Below, piece by piece: positions 18,953 through 28,438 of a stretch of DNA of 64,000 bases. The notes under the pieces are model-generated. The model was not told where the DNA came from. It ran no database searches and saw nothing but the letters and a program-made list of their open reading frames with translations. Position 1 is the first letter of the stretch. Each line of letters opens with the position of its first letter. This stretch comes from an uncultured Senegalimassilia sp. (GTDB lineage: Bacteria; Actinomycetota; Coriobacteriia; Coriobacteriales; Eggerthellaceae): the NCBI RefSeq assembly GCF_934636665.1, contig NZ_CAKUAT010000004.1, positions 62,001 to 126,000 on the forward strand, read 5' to 3'. The position numbers and the translations under genes were made by a program.

Positions 18953-20140
18953 ATGACCGACAACTGCGAAGCATCGAACGCGAAAGACTTGCGAAGCGCC
19001 ATCATCGCGGCGTGCGCCATGCTGCTGACCTTCGCCGCGGTGGCGGTGCCTGTGCCGCTGTATGCCGAGTACAAGATTGCCCTGGGGCTGACCGACGCCG
19101 ACATCTCGTTGACCATGGTTTCCTATCTTACCGGCGTGCTGACCACGTTGTTCGTAGGAGGGTCGCTCTCGGATGCGCTCGGTCGCAAGCCGCTTGTGGC
19201 CGCTGCCCTGCTATTCGGCTCGCTTGCCTGCGCGCTTTACATCTGGCTGCCTAACGGGGCCGCCTTGCAAATCGCCCGTATGGTGCAAGGCGTATCGTGC
19301 GGTCTTACCATGAGCGCAACCTCGGCTTTCATGCTCGACTGCACCTCGCAGCGCTATCGCACGTTCGGCACCACCATCGCCAGCACCGGATGCCTGATCG
19401 GCATGATGATCGGATCTTTAGGCATCGGCATATACGCCACGTTCTCGCGCAACTATAATCCCATGTTCGCCGTGCTCATCGTGATGATGATGCTCAACGC
19501 CGTCCTGCTTCCGTTTGCGCAGGAAACGGTCACGCAGCGGATCACCATCCGCAAGGCAATCAAGCCGCTCGTGCATATACCGAAAAACCTTCGCCCAGTG
19601 TTCCCGCTTGCCGCAGGATGCTATATCGCGGCATGGGGCACCGGCGTGTTCTTCCAATCGCTGTCCACGCCTGCTGCCGTAACGTACTTCCAGTCAACCG
19701 ACCCGCTTATTCCCGCACTCATGTTCGCGCTGGCCATGGCCCCGAGCGCCCTAGGCGGCCCTATGTCCGCCCGCACCACCACGCGTTTCGCCGTATACGG
19801 TGGCACGGCATTGCTGTGCGTCACTTACGCGATCTTGTGGTTCACGTTGACGAAGGGCGTGACGGTGCCGTTCCTGATCGCCGATGGCGTGTTCAGCGTT
19901 TCCACCGGCATCCTGCTGTCGGCTAGCATGCACATGCTCATCAGCTACAGCGACCCCGCCGACAGCGCGAGCGTGGTGTCGCTCATCAACTTCACCGGCT
20001 ATGTAGGGTCCACCGTGGTAAGCATCGCCATGAGCGCCATCGCCAACACCTTGCCTTTGAGCACCGTGCTGATGGTCGGTTTCGCCATTTCCATGGTGTT
20101 CATGATCCCCGGTTTCGCAACGAGGGCGCTGCACAAGTAG
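18953..20140 (+). CDS. MFS drug/metabolite exporter, copy 2 of a tandem pair
   Basis: A 395-residue major facilitator, clearly homologous along its whole length to the preceding gene (shared GGSLSDALGRKP motif A, SATSAFMLDCTSQRYRTFG, DPLIPALMFALAMAPSALGG). A strong GAGGAGGGG ribosome binding site precedes the ATG. It lies 93 bases after copy 1, probably on the same transcript, so the pair arose by tandem duplication. The two could work as separate exporters or as a heterodimer-like pair; the sequence does not decide. It is convergent with pyrC across a shared terminator. Confidence 0.85.
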   Translation: MTDNCEASNAKDLRSAIIAACAMLLTFAAVAVPVPLYAEYKIALGLTDADISLTMVSYLTGVLTTLFVGGSLSDALGRKPLVAAALLFGSLACALYIWLPNGAALQIARMVQGVSCGLTMSATSAFMLDCTSQRYRTFGTTIASTGCLIGMMIGSLGIGIYATFSRNYNPMFAVLIVMMMLNAVLLPFAQETVTQRITIRKAIKPLVHIPKNLRPVFPLAAGCYIAAWGTGVFFQSLSTPAAVTYFQSTDPLIPALMFALAMAPSALGGPMSARTTTRFAVYGGTALLCVTYAILWFTLTKGVTVPFLIADGVFSVSTGILLSASMHMLISYSDPADSASVVSLINFTGYVGSTVVSIAMSAIANTLPLSTVLMVGFAISMVFMIPGFATRALHK

Positions 20141-20180
20141 CGCGAATCACCTGCAACAGCACAATTGACCTATGCGAACG

Positions 20181-20217
20181 CAAAAAGGGACGTCCCGGAT
20201 TCCATCCGGGACGTCCC
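20181..20217 (-). terminator. Bidirectional terminator between MFS copy 2 and pyrC
   Basis: Perfect 14-bp inverted repeat (20187-20200 and 20204-20217) with a three-base loop. On the minus strand it is followed by TTTTTG, so it mainly terminates the pyrRBC transcript; on the plus strand only a short T-rich stretch follows. Confidence 0.92.
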
Positions 20218-20244
20218 TTCGTTTGTGCGCTGGTAAGTTTCGCG

Positions 20245-21537
20245 CTATTCGACGATCTTGCCGTCTTCCATAGTGGCATAGCCGCCGACGTACACGTCGG
20301 TTGCACGGCCGGTGAGCTCGGCCCCGATGAAGCCGGAGTTCTTCGCCTTGCTGCAGAAGTCCGCAGCGTCGACGGTCCAGGCGGCCTCGGGGTCGATGAC
20401 CGTCAGGTCGGCGGTGCAGCCGGCCTCGAGGGCCACACGCTCCACGCCCAGGATAGCGCGCTGGTTGGCGCCCATGAGCTCGGTCATGCGCTCCCAAGAG
20501 ATCTTGCCGGTGGCCACCAGGTTGGTGATGACCAAGCCCAGGCTGGTTTCCAGGCCGATCATGCCGAACGGCGCCAGCTCGAACTCGCGGTCCTTCTCCC
20601 ATGCGGTGTGCGGGGCATGGTCGGTGACGATGGCGTCGACGGTGCCGTCGACCACGCCGGCGATAAGGGCTTCAGCGTCGGAAGCCGTGCGCAGCGGCGG
20701 GTTGACCTTGAGCGCCGTGGAGTAATCGTCGCCGATGTTGTCCTCGGTAAGGAACAGGTGATGCGGGGTGACCTCACAGGTGACCGGCAGGCCCTCGGCC
20801 TTAGCGGCACGGACCATGTCAAGGCCGCGAGCGGTGGAGATGTGCTGGATATGCAGCTTGCAGCCGGTCAGGCGGCACAGCGCGATATCGCGAGCGATCT
20901 GCAGCTCCTCGCCTTCAGCCGGCCAGCCCAGAAGACCCAGGCGCGTGGAGGCGACACCCTCGTTGACCTGACCGTCGCCAACCAGGTCCTCGTCCTGGCA
21001 GTGGCTCATGACCACGCGGCCGAACTGGCTGGCGTAATCCATGACGCGGCGCATCATGCCGGCCGCCTGGATGCCGCGGCCGTCATCGGTGAACGCGACG
21101 GCGCCGTGTGCGGCCATGTCGCCCATCTCGGAGAGCGTCTCGCCCTTCAGGCCCTGCGAGCAGGAGCCCGACACGTGCACGCGGCACTTGCCGGCCTGAG
21201 CGGCGATGGATTTCACATACTCGACGGCGACGGCGTTGTCGACGACCGGGTTGGTGTTGGGCATGGCGCAAACCGCCGTGAAGCCGCCATGGGCTGCGGC
21301 GCGGGTGCCGCTGGCGATGTCTTCCTTCTGCTCGAAACCCGGCTCGCGCAGATGCACATGCATGTCCACCAGGCCCGGGACGACGATCTTGCCAGCCAGG
21401 TCGCGCTCGACGCCCTTCTCCAGGGTGAGACCCTGACCGACCTCGACGATCTTGCCGTCGCGGATGAGGATGTCGGCGGTTTCGTTCAGACCGACCTGCG
21501 GGTCGATCACGTGCGCGTTCTTAAGCAGTAATGCCAT
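20245..21537 (-). CDS. pyrC: Dihydroorotase
   Basis: Cyclises N-carbamoyl-aspartate to dihydroorotate. It has 430 residues from the ATG at 21537 (MALLLKNAHVIDPQ), which follows GGAGGGAGCG; the frame also opens at an upstream TTG. Metal ligands are visible: VDMHVHLREPG (first two His), MSHCQDE, LHIQHIST, and TDHAPHT. This is the class I amidohydrolase form found in Gram-positives. The start overlaps the pyrB stop by 17 bases. Confidence 0.96.
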   Translation of the reverse strand: MALLLKNAHVIDPQVGLNETADILIRDGKIVEVGQGLTLEKGVERDLAGKIVVPGLVDMHVHLREPGFEQKEDIASGTRAAAHGGFTAVCAMPNTNPVVDNAVAVEYVKSIAAQAGKCRVHVSGSCSQGLKGETLSEMGDMAAHGAVAFTDDGRGIQAAGMMRRVMDYASQFGRVVMSHCQDEDLVGDGQVNEGVASTRLGLLGWPAEGEELQIARDIALCRLTGCKLHIQHISTARGLDMVRAAKAEGLPVTCEVTPHHLFLTEDNIGDDYSTALKVNPPLRTASDAEALIAGVVDGTVDAIVTDHAPHTAWEKDREFELAPFGMIGLETSLGLVITNLVATGKISWERMTELMGANQRAILGVERVALEAGCTADLTVIDPEAAWTVDAADFCSKAKNSGFIGAELTGRATDVYVGGYATMEDGKIVE

Positions 21538-22465
21538 CTTCGCTCCCTCCAAGCAGCAGGTACAGGGCGGCCATGCGGGTCAGGATGCCGGCATAGACCT
21601 GGTCAAGGATGACCGAACGCTCCGGGTGGTCGGCCATAAAGGAATCCAGCTCGACGCCACGGTTGATGGGGCCGGGATGGCAGACGATGCAGTCGGGGCG
21701 CATGAGCTTGTTGCGCTTCTCGGTGAGGCCGTAGAGCATGTTGTACTCGCGCAGGCTGGGGTACGGCGCGCCCTCGAGGCGCTCGCGCTGGATGCGCAGC
21801 ATGTACACGACGTCGAGCTCGGGGAGCACCTCGTCGATGTTGTGCGAGATGTGGTCGACGCCAAGCACCTCGGGACGTGCGGGCAGCAGCGTGGGCGGGG
21901 CGATGGCGGTGACCTCGCAGCCCATGATCTTCAGAGCCGGGATGAGGCTGCCGCACACGCGGGAGTGCCCGATGTCGCCGACGACGCCGACCTTCAGGCC
22001 ATCGAGACGACCCTTGGTCTGCCAGATGGTGTACAGGTCGAGCAGCGCCTGCGTGGGATGCTGATGCTTGCCGTCGCCTGCGTCGATGACGTGGACGCCG
22101 GACACATCGGCGATCTTGCGCGGCACGCCGGCGTGCTTGTCACGCACGACGATCATGTCGATCTTGTAGGAGCACAGCGTTTCCACCGTGTCCACCAGGC
22201 TCTCGCCCTTGACCGAGGAGGTGGAGCTGCCGCCGAAGTTCAGGCTTGCGGCGGACAGGCGTTTCTCGGCCATCTCGAAGCTCGAGCGCGTGCGGGTGGA
22301 CGGCTCGTTGAACATGTTGACCACGGTGAAGCCCTTGAGCGTGGGCACCTGCTTGATGCGGCGCTCGTTGACCTCTTTGAACTTCACGGCCGTTTCCAGG
22401 ATGGCCATGATGTCATCGGAGGAATACTCCGTGATGTCGATAAGATGCTTATGGTTGAAAGCCAT
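21521..22465 (-). CDS. pyrB: Aspartate carbamoyltransferase catalytic chain
   Basis: Condenses carbamoyl phosphate and aspartate, the committed step of pyrimidine synthesis. It has 314 residues with the carbamoyl-phosphate loop FNEPSTRTRSSFEMAEKRL, the HPTQALLDLYTI segment and HPGPINRGVE near the C-terminus. No pyrI regulatory subunit gene lies nearby, so control is probably at the PyrR RNA level. It follows pyrR by 3 bases. Confidence 0.97.
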   Translation of the reverse strand: MAFNHKHLIDITEYSSDDIMAILETAVKFKEVNERRIKQVPTLKGFTVVNMFNEPSTRTRSSFEMAEKRLSAASLNFGGSSTSSVKGESLVDTVETLCSYKIDMIVVRDKHAGVPRKIADVSGVHVIDAGDGKHQHPTQALLDLYTIWQTKGRLDGLKVGVVGDIGHSRVCGSLIPALKIMGCEVTAIAPPTLLPARPEVLGVDHISHNIDEVLPELDVVYMLRIQRERLEGAPYPSLREYNMLYGLTEKRNKLMRPDCIVCHPGPINRGVELDSFMADHPERSVILDQVYAGILTRMAALYLLLGGSEDGITA

Positions 22466-22468
22466 TCC

Positions 22469-23188
<720 letters not shown>

Positions 23189-23234
23189 TCATCTCAGATC
23201 CGCTCTTGTGAAAGCGAGCGATTCGGGTGTTACC

Positions 23235-23268
23235 TTGTCGGTCTCTCTGTACCGCATTTAAAGGAACT
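23235..23268 (-). promoter_or_regulatory. PyrR-binding RNA hairpin upstream of pyrR
   Basis: RNA GUUCCUUUAAAUGCGGU-ACAGAGAG-ACCGACAAGG. The inner stem CGGU/ACCG pairs 23251-23254 with 23239-23242 and encloses the loop ACAGAGAG; the outer stem is GUU-CCUU with AAGGU-AAC. It matches the PyrR consensus core and the copy before carA. Confidence 0.87.
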
Positions 23269-23274
23269 GTTGGA

Positions 23275-23303
23275 AGTTTATGCGGACCGGCCCGGTTTGA
23301 CAA
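23275..23303 (-). promoter_or_regulatory. pyrR promoter
   Basis: Minus-strand TTGTCA (23298-23303), exactly 17 bases, then TAAACT (23275-23280). Predicted transcription starts near 23268, so the RNA begins with the PyrR hairpin. Confidence 0.75.
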
Positions 23304-23414
23304 CCCCGAATATCGAAAAAACAACCCGAGCGGTTGGTTTTTATGCAACGAGACGCAATCGGCGGGCGCAGATGGGCGAGTCGGCCCCACCCGCCGATGC
23401 GATGCGCATCAACG

Positions 23415-24695
23415 CTAGCCGACCAGCGCCGTCATACGGGCAGCCAGCGAATCCCAAGATACGGCGGTGGCGTCGAGCCCGGTTCCCTCCAAGGGCTGCG
23501 CCGCAGCCGCTTGAAGCTGTTCAAGCAGCGCATCGGAAAGTCGCTGCTCGAAGGCCGGCAGATCCTCTGGCACAGGCACGTCTACGCCCTCGATGCGCGG
23601 CGGCTCCACAAACGAAACGGGGGCTTCCGGAAGACTTGCATCGAGCCACAGCCGAACGCCGGGCAGGCTCGTGACCACCGCACGGCACCCGCTTGCAAGC
23701 GCCTCCACCGTCACAAGCGGCAGCCCCTCGAAAAACGAGGGCAGGACGAACACGTGGCTTCGGTTATAGGAAAGCACCAGGTCGTCTTGCGAAACGCGCC
23801 CGCCGAAAACCACCGGGAAACGGCAGCGGCCAGCCAGTTCGACGATGCGATCATATTGCGCCTGGTTGCTGTAGCCGCCGACCAAGCGAAGCTCCACGTC
23901 CTGCGGATCGAGCGGCAACAGGTCCATGGCGCGAATAAGGCTTTCCACGCCCTTGGCCCGGCAGATCTTTCCCACGTACAGCACGCCCAAAGGCCGGGAG
24001 GCGCGCAGGCCAACACGAGGGGCGAACTCCTGGGAGTTGTAACCGGTCCCCACGACGTGGATGCGATCGGCGGGAAGGTTGAACAGCTCGGCGATTTCGG
24101 CCTTCTGCGCCTCGTGCAGCGCCATCACGCCATCGAGCGAGCGGACAGCTGCCGTGATGCGGTCCTTCTCCAAGTCGTGGTTGCGCAGCTGGCGAAGGTC
24201 GGTGGAGTGGCACACGCCCCAGATCGGGCAAGGACGCCCCTTCGGGCCAACCGCTCGATCGCCCTGCCCATTCGCAGCCGGTAACCGATTTTCACCGGAC
24301 AGGTCGTCAAGCACGTCGCAAGCCGTGGAGCATACCAGGTACAGGTGGTGGCAGATGATCGCATCGGGCTTGAAGTCGAGCACCGCCTGGCGGATGCGCT
24401 GCCCGAACGCGCTGCGGAAGGCTTGGGCCATCTCCGGGGTCATGTCGCGATATCGCGTGGCCTCGTAGGGCATGACGTCGCTCATGCCGACCACGGGAAA
24501 CGGCAGCTCGGGCGTGCGGAAACGCACCGGGAAGAACTCGACGCCGGGAGCGAGCTGCGGCGAATCTTCTTTGTCGATGCCGGCGATGATGGCCACCTGG
24601 TGCCCGACGGCGGCCATGGAGGCCACCGTTTCGGCCAGGTACACGCCGCTGCCGGTGCTATCGGGCTTTTGGGCGGAGATGCAGAGGATACGCAT
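23415..24695 (-). CDS. GT4-family glycosyltransferase
   Basis: A 426-residue GT-B fold retaining glycosyltransferase. The N-terminal domain begins MRILCISAQKPDSTGSGVYL, the glycine-rich acceptor side. The C-terminal nucleotide-sugar domain contains GVLYVGKICRAKGVESLIRA and the EX7E motif in FFEGLPLVTVEALASG. It starts 54 bases after the cysteine desulfurase gene on the same strand, so co-transcription with selenium-associated genes is likely. Activator-desulfurase-GT4 order suggests either a passenger or a sugar-selenium step. SenB-type selenosugar synthases are also glycosyltransferases, but I see nothing specific that assigns this protein to that family. The acceptor and donor are unknown. 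Confidence 0.85.
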   Translation of the reverse strand: MRILCISAQKPDSTGSGVYLAETVASMAAVGHQVAIIAGIDKEDSPQLAPGVEFFPVRFRTPELPFPVVGMSDVMPYEATRYRDMTPEMAQAFRSAFGQRIRQAVLDFKPDAIICHHLYLVCSTACDVLDDLSGENRLPAANGQGDRAVGPKGRPCPIWGVCHSTDLRQLRNHDLEKDRITAAVRSLDGVMALHEAQKAEIAELFNLPADRIHVVGTGYNSQEFAPRVGLRASRPLGVLYVGKICRAKGVESLIRAMDLLPLDPQDVELRLVGGYSNQAQYDRIVELAGRCRFPVVFGGRVSQDDLVLSYNRSHVFVLPSFFEGLPLVTVEALASGCRAVVTSLPGVRLWLDASLPEAPVSFVEPPRIEGVDVPVPEDLPAFEQRLSDALLEQLQAAAAQPLEGTGLDATAVSWDSLAARMTALVG

Positions 24696-24749
24696 GAAGG
24701 TCCTTTCGGGAACTGGATGGCGTTGGGTTCGGGAACATGACGGGCGACG

Positions 24750-25883
24750 CTACGAACTTGCGATATCGCGCAACGCGTTCAGGGCATCGTCGCAATCCTG
24801 CGGCGAGTTCATGGCCCCGAAGCTGAAGCGCACGACCCCCTGCTGCTGCGTGCCGAGCGCCGTATGCATAAGCGGTGCGCAATGGGCGCCGGGACGGACG
24901 CATACGCCCCATCCCTGCGCGAGCCTGTCGGCTATCTCGCCAGAATCGGCATCGCCGATGTTGACGGCCACGATGCCGCAACGCCTCCCCGATCCGCCGC
25001 CGAGCACCCGCACGCCACGGATGTCCGCCACGCCGTCCAGGAAACGCGCCACCAGGCCCTCGATGTGCGCCTGCACGTCGGCCACGCCGCGCTCCGCAAG
25101 CCAGGCGCACCCCGCTGCAAGGCCCGCCAAGCCGTGCGCGTTGGCCGTGCCGGCCTCGAGCGCCTCGGGCATGAAGCGCGGATGACGCTCGTCGAAGCTG
25201 TGCACGCCCGACCCGCCTTCCACAAGCGGCGCGATGTCGATGCCCGGACGCACGCACAACCCGCCAGTGCCCTGCGGCCCGTACAGGCTTTTATGACCGG
25301 TGAAGCACACGACGTCAGCGCCGATGCCCGATGCTGAGAACGCCCATGCGCCGGCGGTCTGCGCTGAATCGAGGATGAACAGCGCACCGGCCTTATGGGC
25401 GGCGGCGGACATGCGCTCGATGTCGTACACATCGCCGGTGACGTTGGAGGCATGCGTGACCGCGACCAAGCTGGCGCCGACAAGCGCACGCTCATAGGAT
25501 CCCCAATCAAGCGAGCCATCGGGCAGGATGGCGGCAACGCGCACCTGGCAGCCGCGCTCGTCACGCGCTCGATTGAGCGGACGCAGCACGGAATTGTGCG
25601 AAGCGGCCGTGGTCACCGCGATGCCACCCGCAGGAAGCAGCCCCTCGATGGCGATGTTGAGCGCCATGGTAGCGTTCAAGGCGAACGAAACGCTGCCGGC
25701 GCCCCAGGCGTCGAGCAGGTCGGAAACCGCCTGACGTGCCCTGAACACCGCCATGCTCGCATCGAGCGCAGCCTGGTGCGAACCGCGCCCGGGGCCACCG
25801 AAAGACGTCATGGCCCCGCATACCGCATCGATGACGGCCTGGGGCTTGTGCATGGTGGTGGCCGCATTGTCCAGATAGATCAT
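24750..25883 (-). CDS. Cysteine desulfurase-like class V aminotransferase (TIGR01977-type)
   Basis: PLP enzyme expected to release sulfur or selenium from (seleno)cysteine. Its 377 residues begin MIYLDNAATTMHKPQAV, with H96 in ASHNSVLRP, D172 and Q175 in LDSAQTAGAW, PLP lysine K198 in FTGHKSLYGPQG, and candidate nucleophile C335 in RPGAHCAPLMHTALG. This resembles the Enterococcus EF2568 type, a family associated with selD-linked gene sets, more than housekeeping IscS or SufS; no iron-sulfur scaffold gene is adjacent. Position in the selenium island supports a role in delivering Se to SelD. Family assignment is from motif memory, not a search. Confidence 0.85.
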   Translation of the reverse strand: MIYLDNAATTMHKPQAVIDAVCGAMTSFGGPGRGSHQAALDASMAVFRARQAVSDLLDAWGAGSVSFALNATMALNIAIEGLLPAGGIAVTTAASHNSVLRPLNRARDERGCQVRVAAILPDGSLDWGSYERALVGASLVAVTHASNVTGDVYDIERMSAAAHKAGALFILDSAQTAGAWAFSASGIGADVVCFTGHKSLYGPQGTGGLCVRPGIDIAPLVEGGSGVHSFDERHPRFMPEALEAGTANAHGLAGLAAGCAWLAERGVADVQAHIEGLVARFLDGVADIRGVRVLGGGSGRRCGIVAVNIGDADSGEIADRLAQGWGVCVRPGAHCAPLMHTALGTQQQGVVRFSFGAMNSPQDCDDALNALRDIASS

Positions 25884-26061
25884 GGCATATACCCAATCGT
25901 TTGAATGTGATATCGGTTACCGGTTTCCACCGGAATCTTGAGAGCATCATGAAGGCAGATCGAGAAAGACGGATGCGCCCCTCGAAACGCACAAGATGGA
26001 CTGCATGGCACAAGCCGCACAGCCCATCCGCGAGCAGCAACGCCGACAACGGCGCAAAACG

Positions 26062-26829
26062 CTACGCTGCGCCTTCCAGTTCGGCGGCCATGATAGCCGC
26101 GCCCAAAGCCCCCGCGAAGCGTGCGTCCGGGCATGAACCTACCGGGGCGCCCAGCTCGGCCTCCAAGCGCGAGCGGACGTACTCGTTTTCGCACAGGCCG
26201 CCCGTCAGGTGATAGCGCGCCGCAGGGACCTGCCCCACCAGCGTGCACACGCGTGCCACCACCGAATCGATGACGCCGCGGGCGATGTTCTCACGGGGCT
26301 CGCCCTTCCCTACCAAGGAGATGACCTCGGATTCCGCGAACACGGTGCACATATTGGAGATGACGGTAGGCTGCCCTGCCGCCGCCAAACGAGCAAGCTC
26401 GGCTTGGCTTACGCCCAGACGATACGCCATGATCTCCAAGAAGCGCCCGGTCCCCGCGGAGCATTTATCGTTCATGACGAACTTGCGCACCTTGCCGCCG
26501 GCCAAGCCGATGGCCTTGGTGTCCTGCCCGCCGATGTCGATGACGGTGCCGTCTTCGCCGAAGAGCACCAACGCGCCGCGAGCGTGGCAGGTGATCTCGG
26601 TGACTACCTTGTTCGCATATGGAACGGCGACACGGCCGTATCCCGTGGCGACCACCGGCGTCTCGCCCACCTCGAAGCCCTCGCAAGCAAGCGTGCCGCG
26701 CACCTGCTCGGCGACTTCCACGCTGGAAAACCCCGTAGGGATGACCAACTTGAACGCGATAGCGCCCGAGAGGTCCGCCACGACGGCCTTCGTAGCCGTC
26801 GATCCGATATCGATGCCGATGCCCGCCAT
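26062..26829 (-). CDS. ATP-dependent activator of 2-hydroxyacyl-CoA-dehydratase-like protein (YjiL/HgdC family)
   Basis: Homodimeric ASKHA-fold ATPase with one [4Fe-4S] cluster that injects a low-potential electron into its partner. From the ATG at 26829 (AAGGAG upstream; the longer open frame adds 24 unlikely residues) it has 255 residues. IDIGSTATK at 6-14 is the first phosphate loop, IDIGGQDTKAI at 97-107 the second, and LTGGLCENEY the adenosine motif. The cluster ligands are C123 in DKCSAGTGRF and C161 in NMCTVFAESEV. Its expected partner is the dehydratase-like protein at 29090-30268, separated by selD, DUF3343 and yedF. It is divergent from selD, sharing a 146-base promoter region. Confidence 0.92.
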   Translation of the reverse strand: MAGIGIDIGSTATKAVVADLSGAIAFKLVIPTGFSSVEVAEQVRGTLACEGFEVGETPVVATGYGRVAVPYANKVVTEITCHARGALVLFGEDGTVIDIGGQDTKAIGLAGGKVRKFVMNDKCSAGTGRFLEIMAYRLGVSQAELARLAAAGQPTVISNMCTVFAESEVISLVGKGEPRENIARGVIDSVVARVCTLVGQVPAARYHLTGGLCENEYVRSRLEAELGAPVGSCPDARFAGALGAAIMAAELEGAA

Positions 26830-26975
26830 GTACGTTGCTCCTTGCCTTCGGTTTCGCACCCCATGAGACGACGGCATTGCCGCGCATGGACCTTGATGCA
26901 AAACTATGCATACCTTTCAGCAACTATACTATACTGGCATTGGTACCAGCCCGACCCCATAAGAAAGGACCGCGC

Positions 26976-28067
26976 ATGAGCACGGACAACCCTGCGAGCG
27001 GCGCTCTGTGCGACGGCGACCGCATACGCCTGACCACGCTCACCGACAAAGGCGGTTGAGCGGCGAAATGGGGTCCGGGAGACCTCTCCGAGATACTGCG
27101 CGACATCGCGCCGGCCGTGCCCGACCCGAACCTGCTGCTGGGCTTCGACACCGCAGACGACGCCGCGGTTTGGCAGGTGGATAAGGACAACGCCGCCGTG
27201 CTGACGCTCGACTTCTTCACGCCGGTGGTGGACGACCCGTACGAGTTCGGAGCCGTGGCCGCGGCAAACGCCCTGTCCGACGTGTTCGCCATGGGTGGAA
27301 GGCCCGTCACCGCGCTCAACATCCTGGCCTTCCCCAGCTGCATGGGCACCGAAGTGGCCGGAGACGTGCTGCGCGGCGGCGCGGACAAGGTGCGCGAGGC
27401 AGGGGCGTTCGTGGTGGGCGGCCATTCCATCGAGGACGACGAGCCCAAGTACGGCCTCTCCGTGTTCGGCCTCGTGCACCCCGAGCGCATGGTGCGAAAC
27501 GGCGGGGCGCAGCCAGGAGATGCGCTGTACTACACGAAAACGCTCGGCACGGGCATCATGAACGCCGCCCTGCGGGCGAAGCTGCGCGGCGACGAGGACC
27601 TGCGCCCGGTCATCGACGGCATGATGGAGCTCAACCGCGCGGCCGCCGAGGCCATGCTGGAATGCGACGTGCACGCATGCACCGACGTCACCGGCTTCGG
27701 CCTGGCAGGGCATTTGCACGAGATGCTCGAAGCGTCGGACTGCGCAGCGCGCCTGGACTGGGACGCTCTGCCGTTGTTCGACGGCGTGTACGAGCTTTCG
27801 TGCGATTACTGCCGCCCCGGCAAGACATTCGGCATCATCGATTGGGCAAGCGCGTTCGTGGAACAGGGCGACATCGACGATTTCGAGTTCGACGACCGCA
27901 TGGGCGTGTTGTGCGACCCGCAAACCTCCGGCGGCCTGCTTGTGGCCATCCCACCCGAGAACGCAAGCCATTTCGAAGCGGAGTGCGAGCGGCGCCAAGG
28001 CCGCAAACCCTCCCGCATCGGAGCGTTCGAAGCCGGGCCGGCAGGCAAGATCTTCGTGAACTGGTAA
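26976..28067 (+). CDS. selD: Selenophosphate synthetase, itself a selenoprotein (in-frame TGA at codon 28)
   Basis: Makes selenophosphate from selenide and ATP. The frame opens at ATG 26976 (AAGAAAGGA upstream) and runs to 28067, interrupted only by TGA at 27057-27059. The context is LTTLTDKGG-U-AAKWGPGDL, exactly where SelD proteins carry the catalytic Cys/Sec in GG(C/U)AAK. Reading TGA as selenocysteine gives 363 residues. Downstream are the AIRS-like domains (GFDTADDAAVW, GGHSIEDDEPKYGL, TDVTGFGLAGHL). selA, selB and tRNA-Sec are in the same window, so decoding is available. An automated caller would report only the part from about 27117. Confidence 0.95.
27057..27086 (+). promoter_or_regulatory. 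Selenocysteine codon and candidate bacterial SECIS hairpin of selD
   Basis: TGA at 27057-27059 is followed by GGGGTC (27070-27075), loop CGGGA and GACCTC (27081-27086). This gives a 6-bp stem with the apical loop 17-21 bases after the TGA and G at its second position. Spacing and loop fit bacterial SECIS rules; a bulged U is not obvious. Confidence 0.6.
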
Positions 28068-28142
28068 ACGCGAAGGCCGGTGCACCGCAAAACGCTGATT
28101 GACCCGGCGCCGCACATAGCCTCAACAGGCATGACGCAAAAC

Positions 28143-28175
28143 AGGGGAAGCCTTCACATGACGGCTCCCCCTTTC
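28143..28175 (+). terminator. Probable bidirectional terminator between selD and the DUF3343 gene
   Basis: Ten-base arms (28143-28152 and 28163-28172) pairing with one mismatch, followed by TTCGTTC. It sits between two convergent stop codons. Confidence 0.6.
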
Positions 28176-28177
28176 GT

Positions 28178-28420
28178 TCAGTACAAATCCACTTCGGTGA
28201 TGGCCTCGAAGGCAAGCCCCCGCTGCGCAAGCGCCTGCTCAAGCGCTTCACGCTGCTCGGCCGGAACGCTCCAGGCAAGCCCGCACCCGGCCGAGATCTC
28301 GGAGGGCACCGGGATAACGCGACCCGGCAGCCCGCCGCCGGCCGCGGCGGCTTGCACGGCCATCGCATCGGCCGTGCTATGGAACGTCACCACCGCATGC
28401 GGCGTTTTGCATCGCTGCAT
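28178..28420 (-). CDS. DUF3343 putative Se/S carrier protein
   Basis: An 80-residue protein of the DUF3343 (Se_S_carrier, PF11823) type. The diagnostic part is VIPVPSEISAGCGLAWSV, with invariant C46 in the AGCGLA motif, preceded by a short beta-alpha segment (AVVTFHSTADAMAVQAAA). The family is small and widely linked to selenium genes; the cysteine is thought to carry Se or S as a persulfide or selenopersulfide. It lies 18 bases after yedF on the same strand, as the last gene of the dehydratase-yedF-DUF3343 set, and convergent with selD. Confidence 0.85.
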   Translation of the reverse strand: MQRCKTPHAVVTFHSTADAMAVQAAAAGGGLPGRVIPVPSEISAGCGLAWSVPAEQREALEQALAQRGLAFEAITEVDLY

Positions 28421-28438
28421 CGCACGTACCGCCCGTGG

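Noticed and set aside
26976..27116. selD considered as a pseudogene with a premature stop
   Set aside because: The TGA is exactly at the catalytic Sec/Cys position, a candidate SECIS follows, and the full Sec decoding machinery is present, so it is a selenoprotein.
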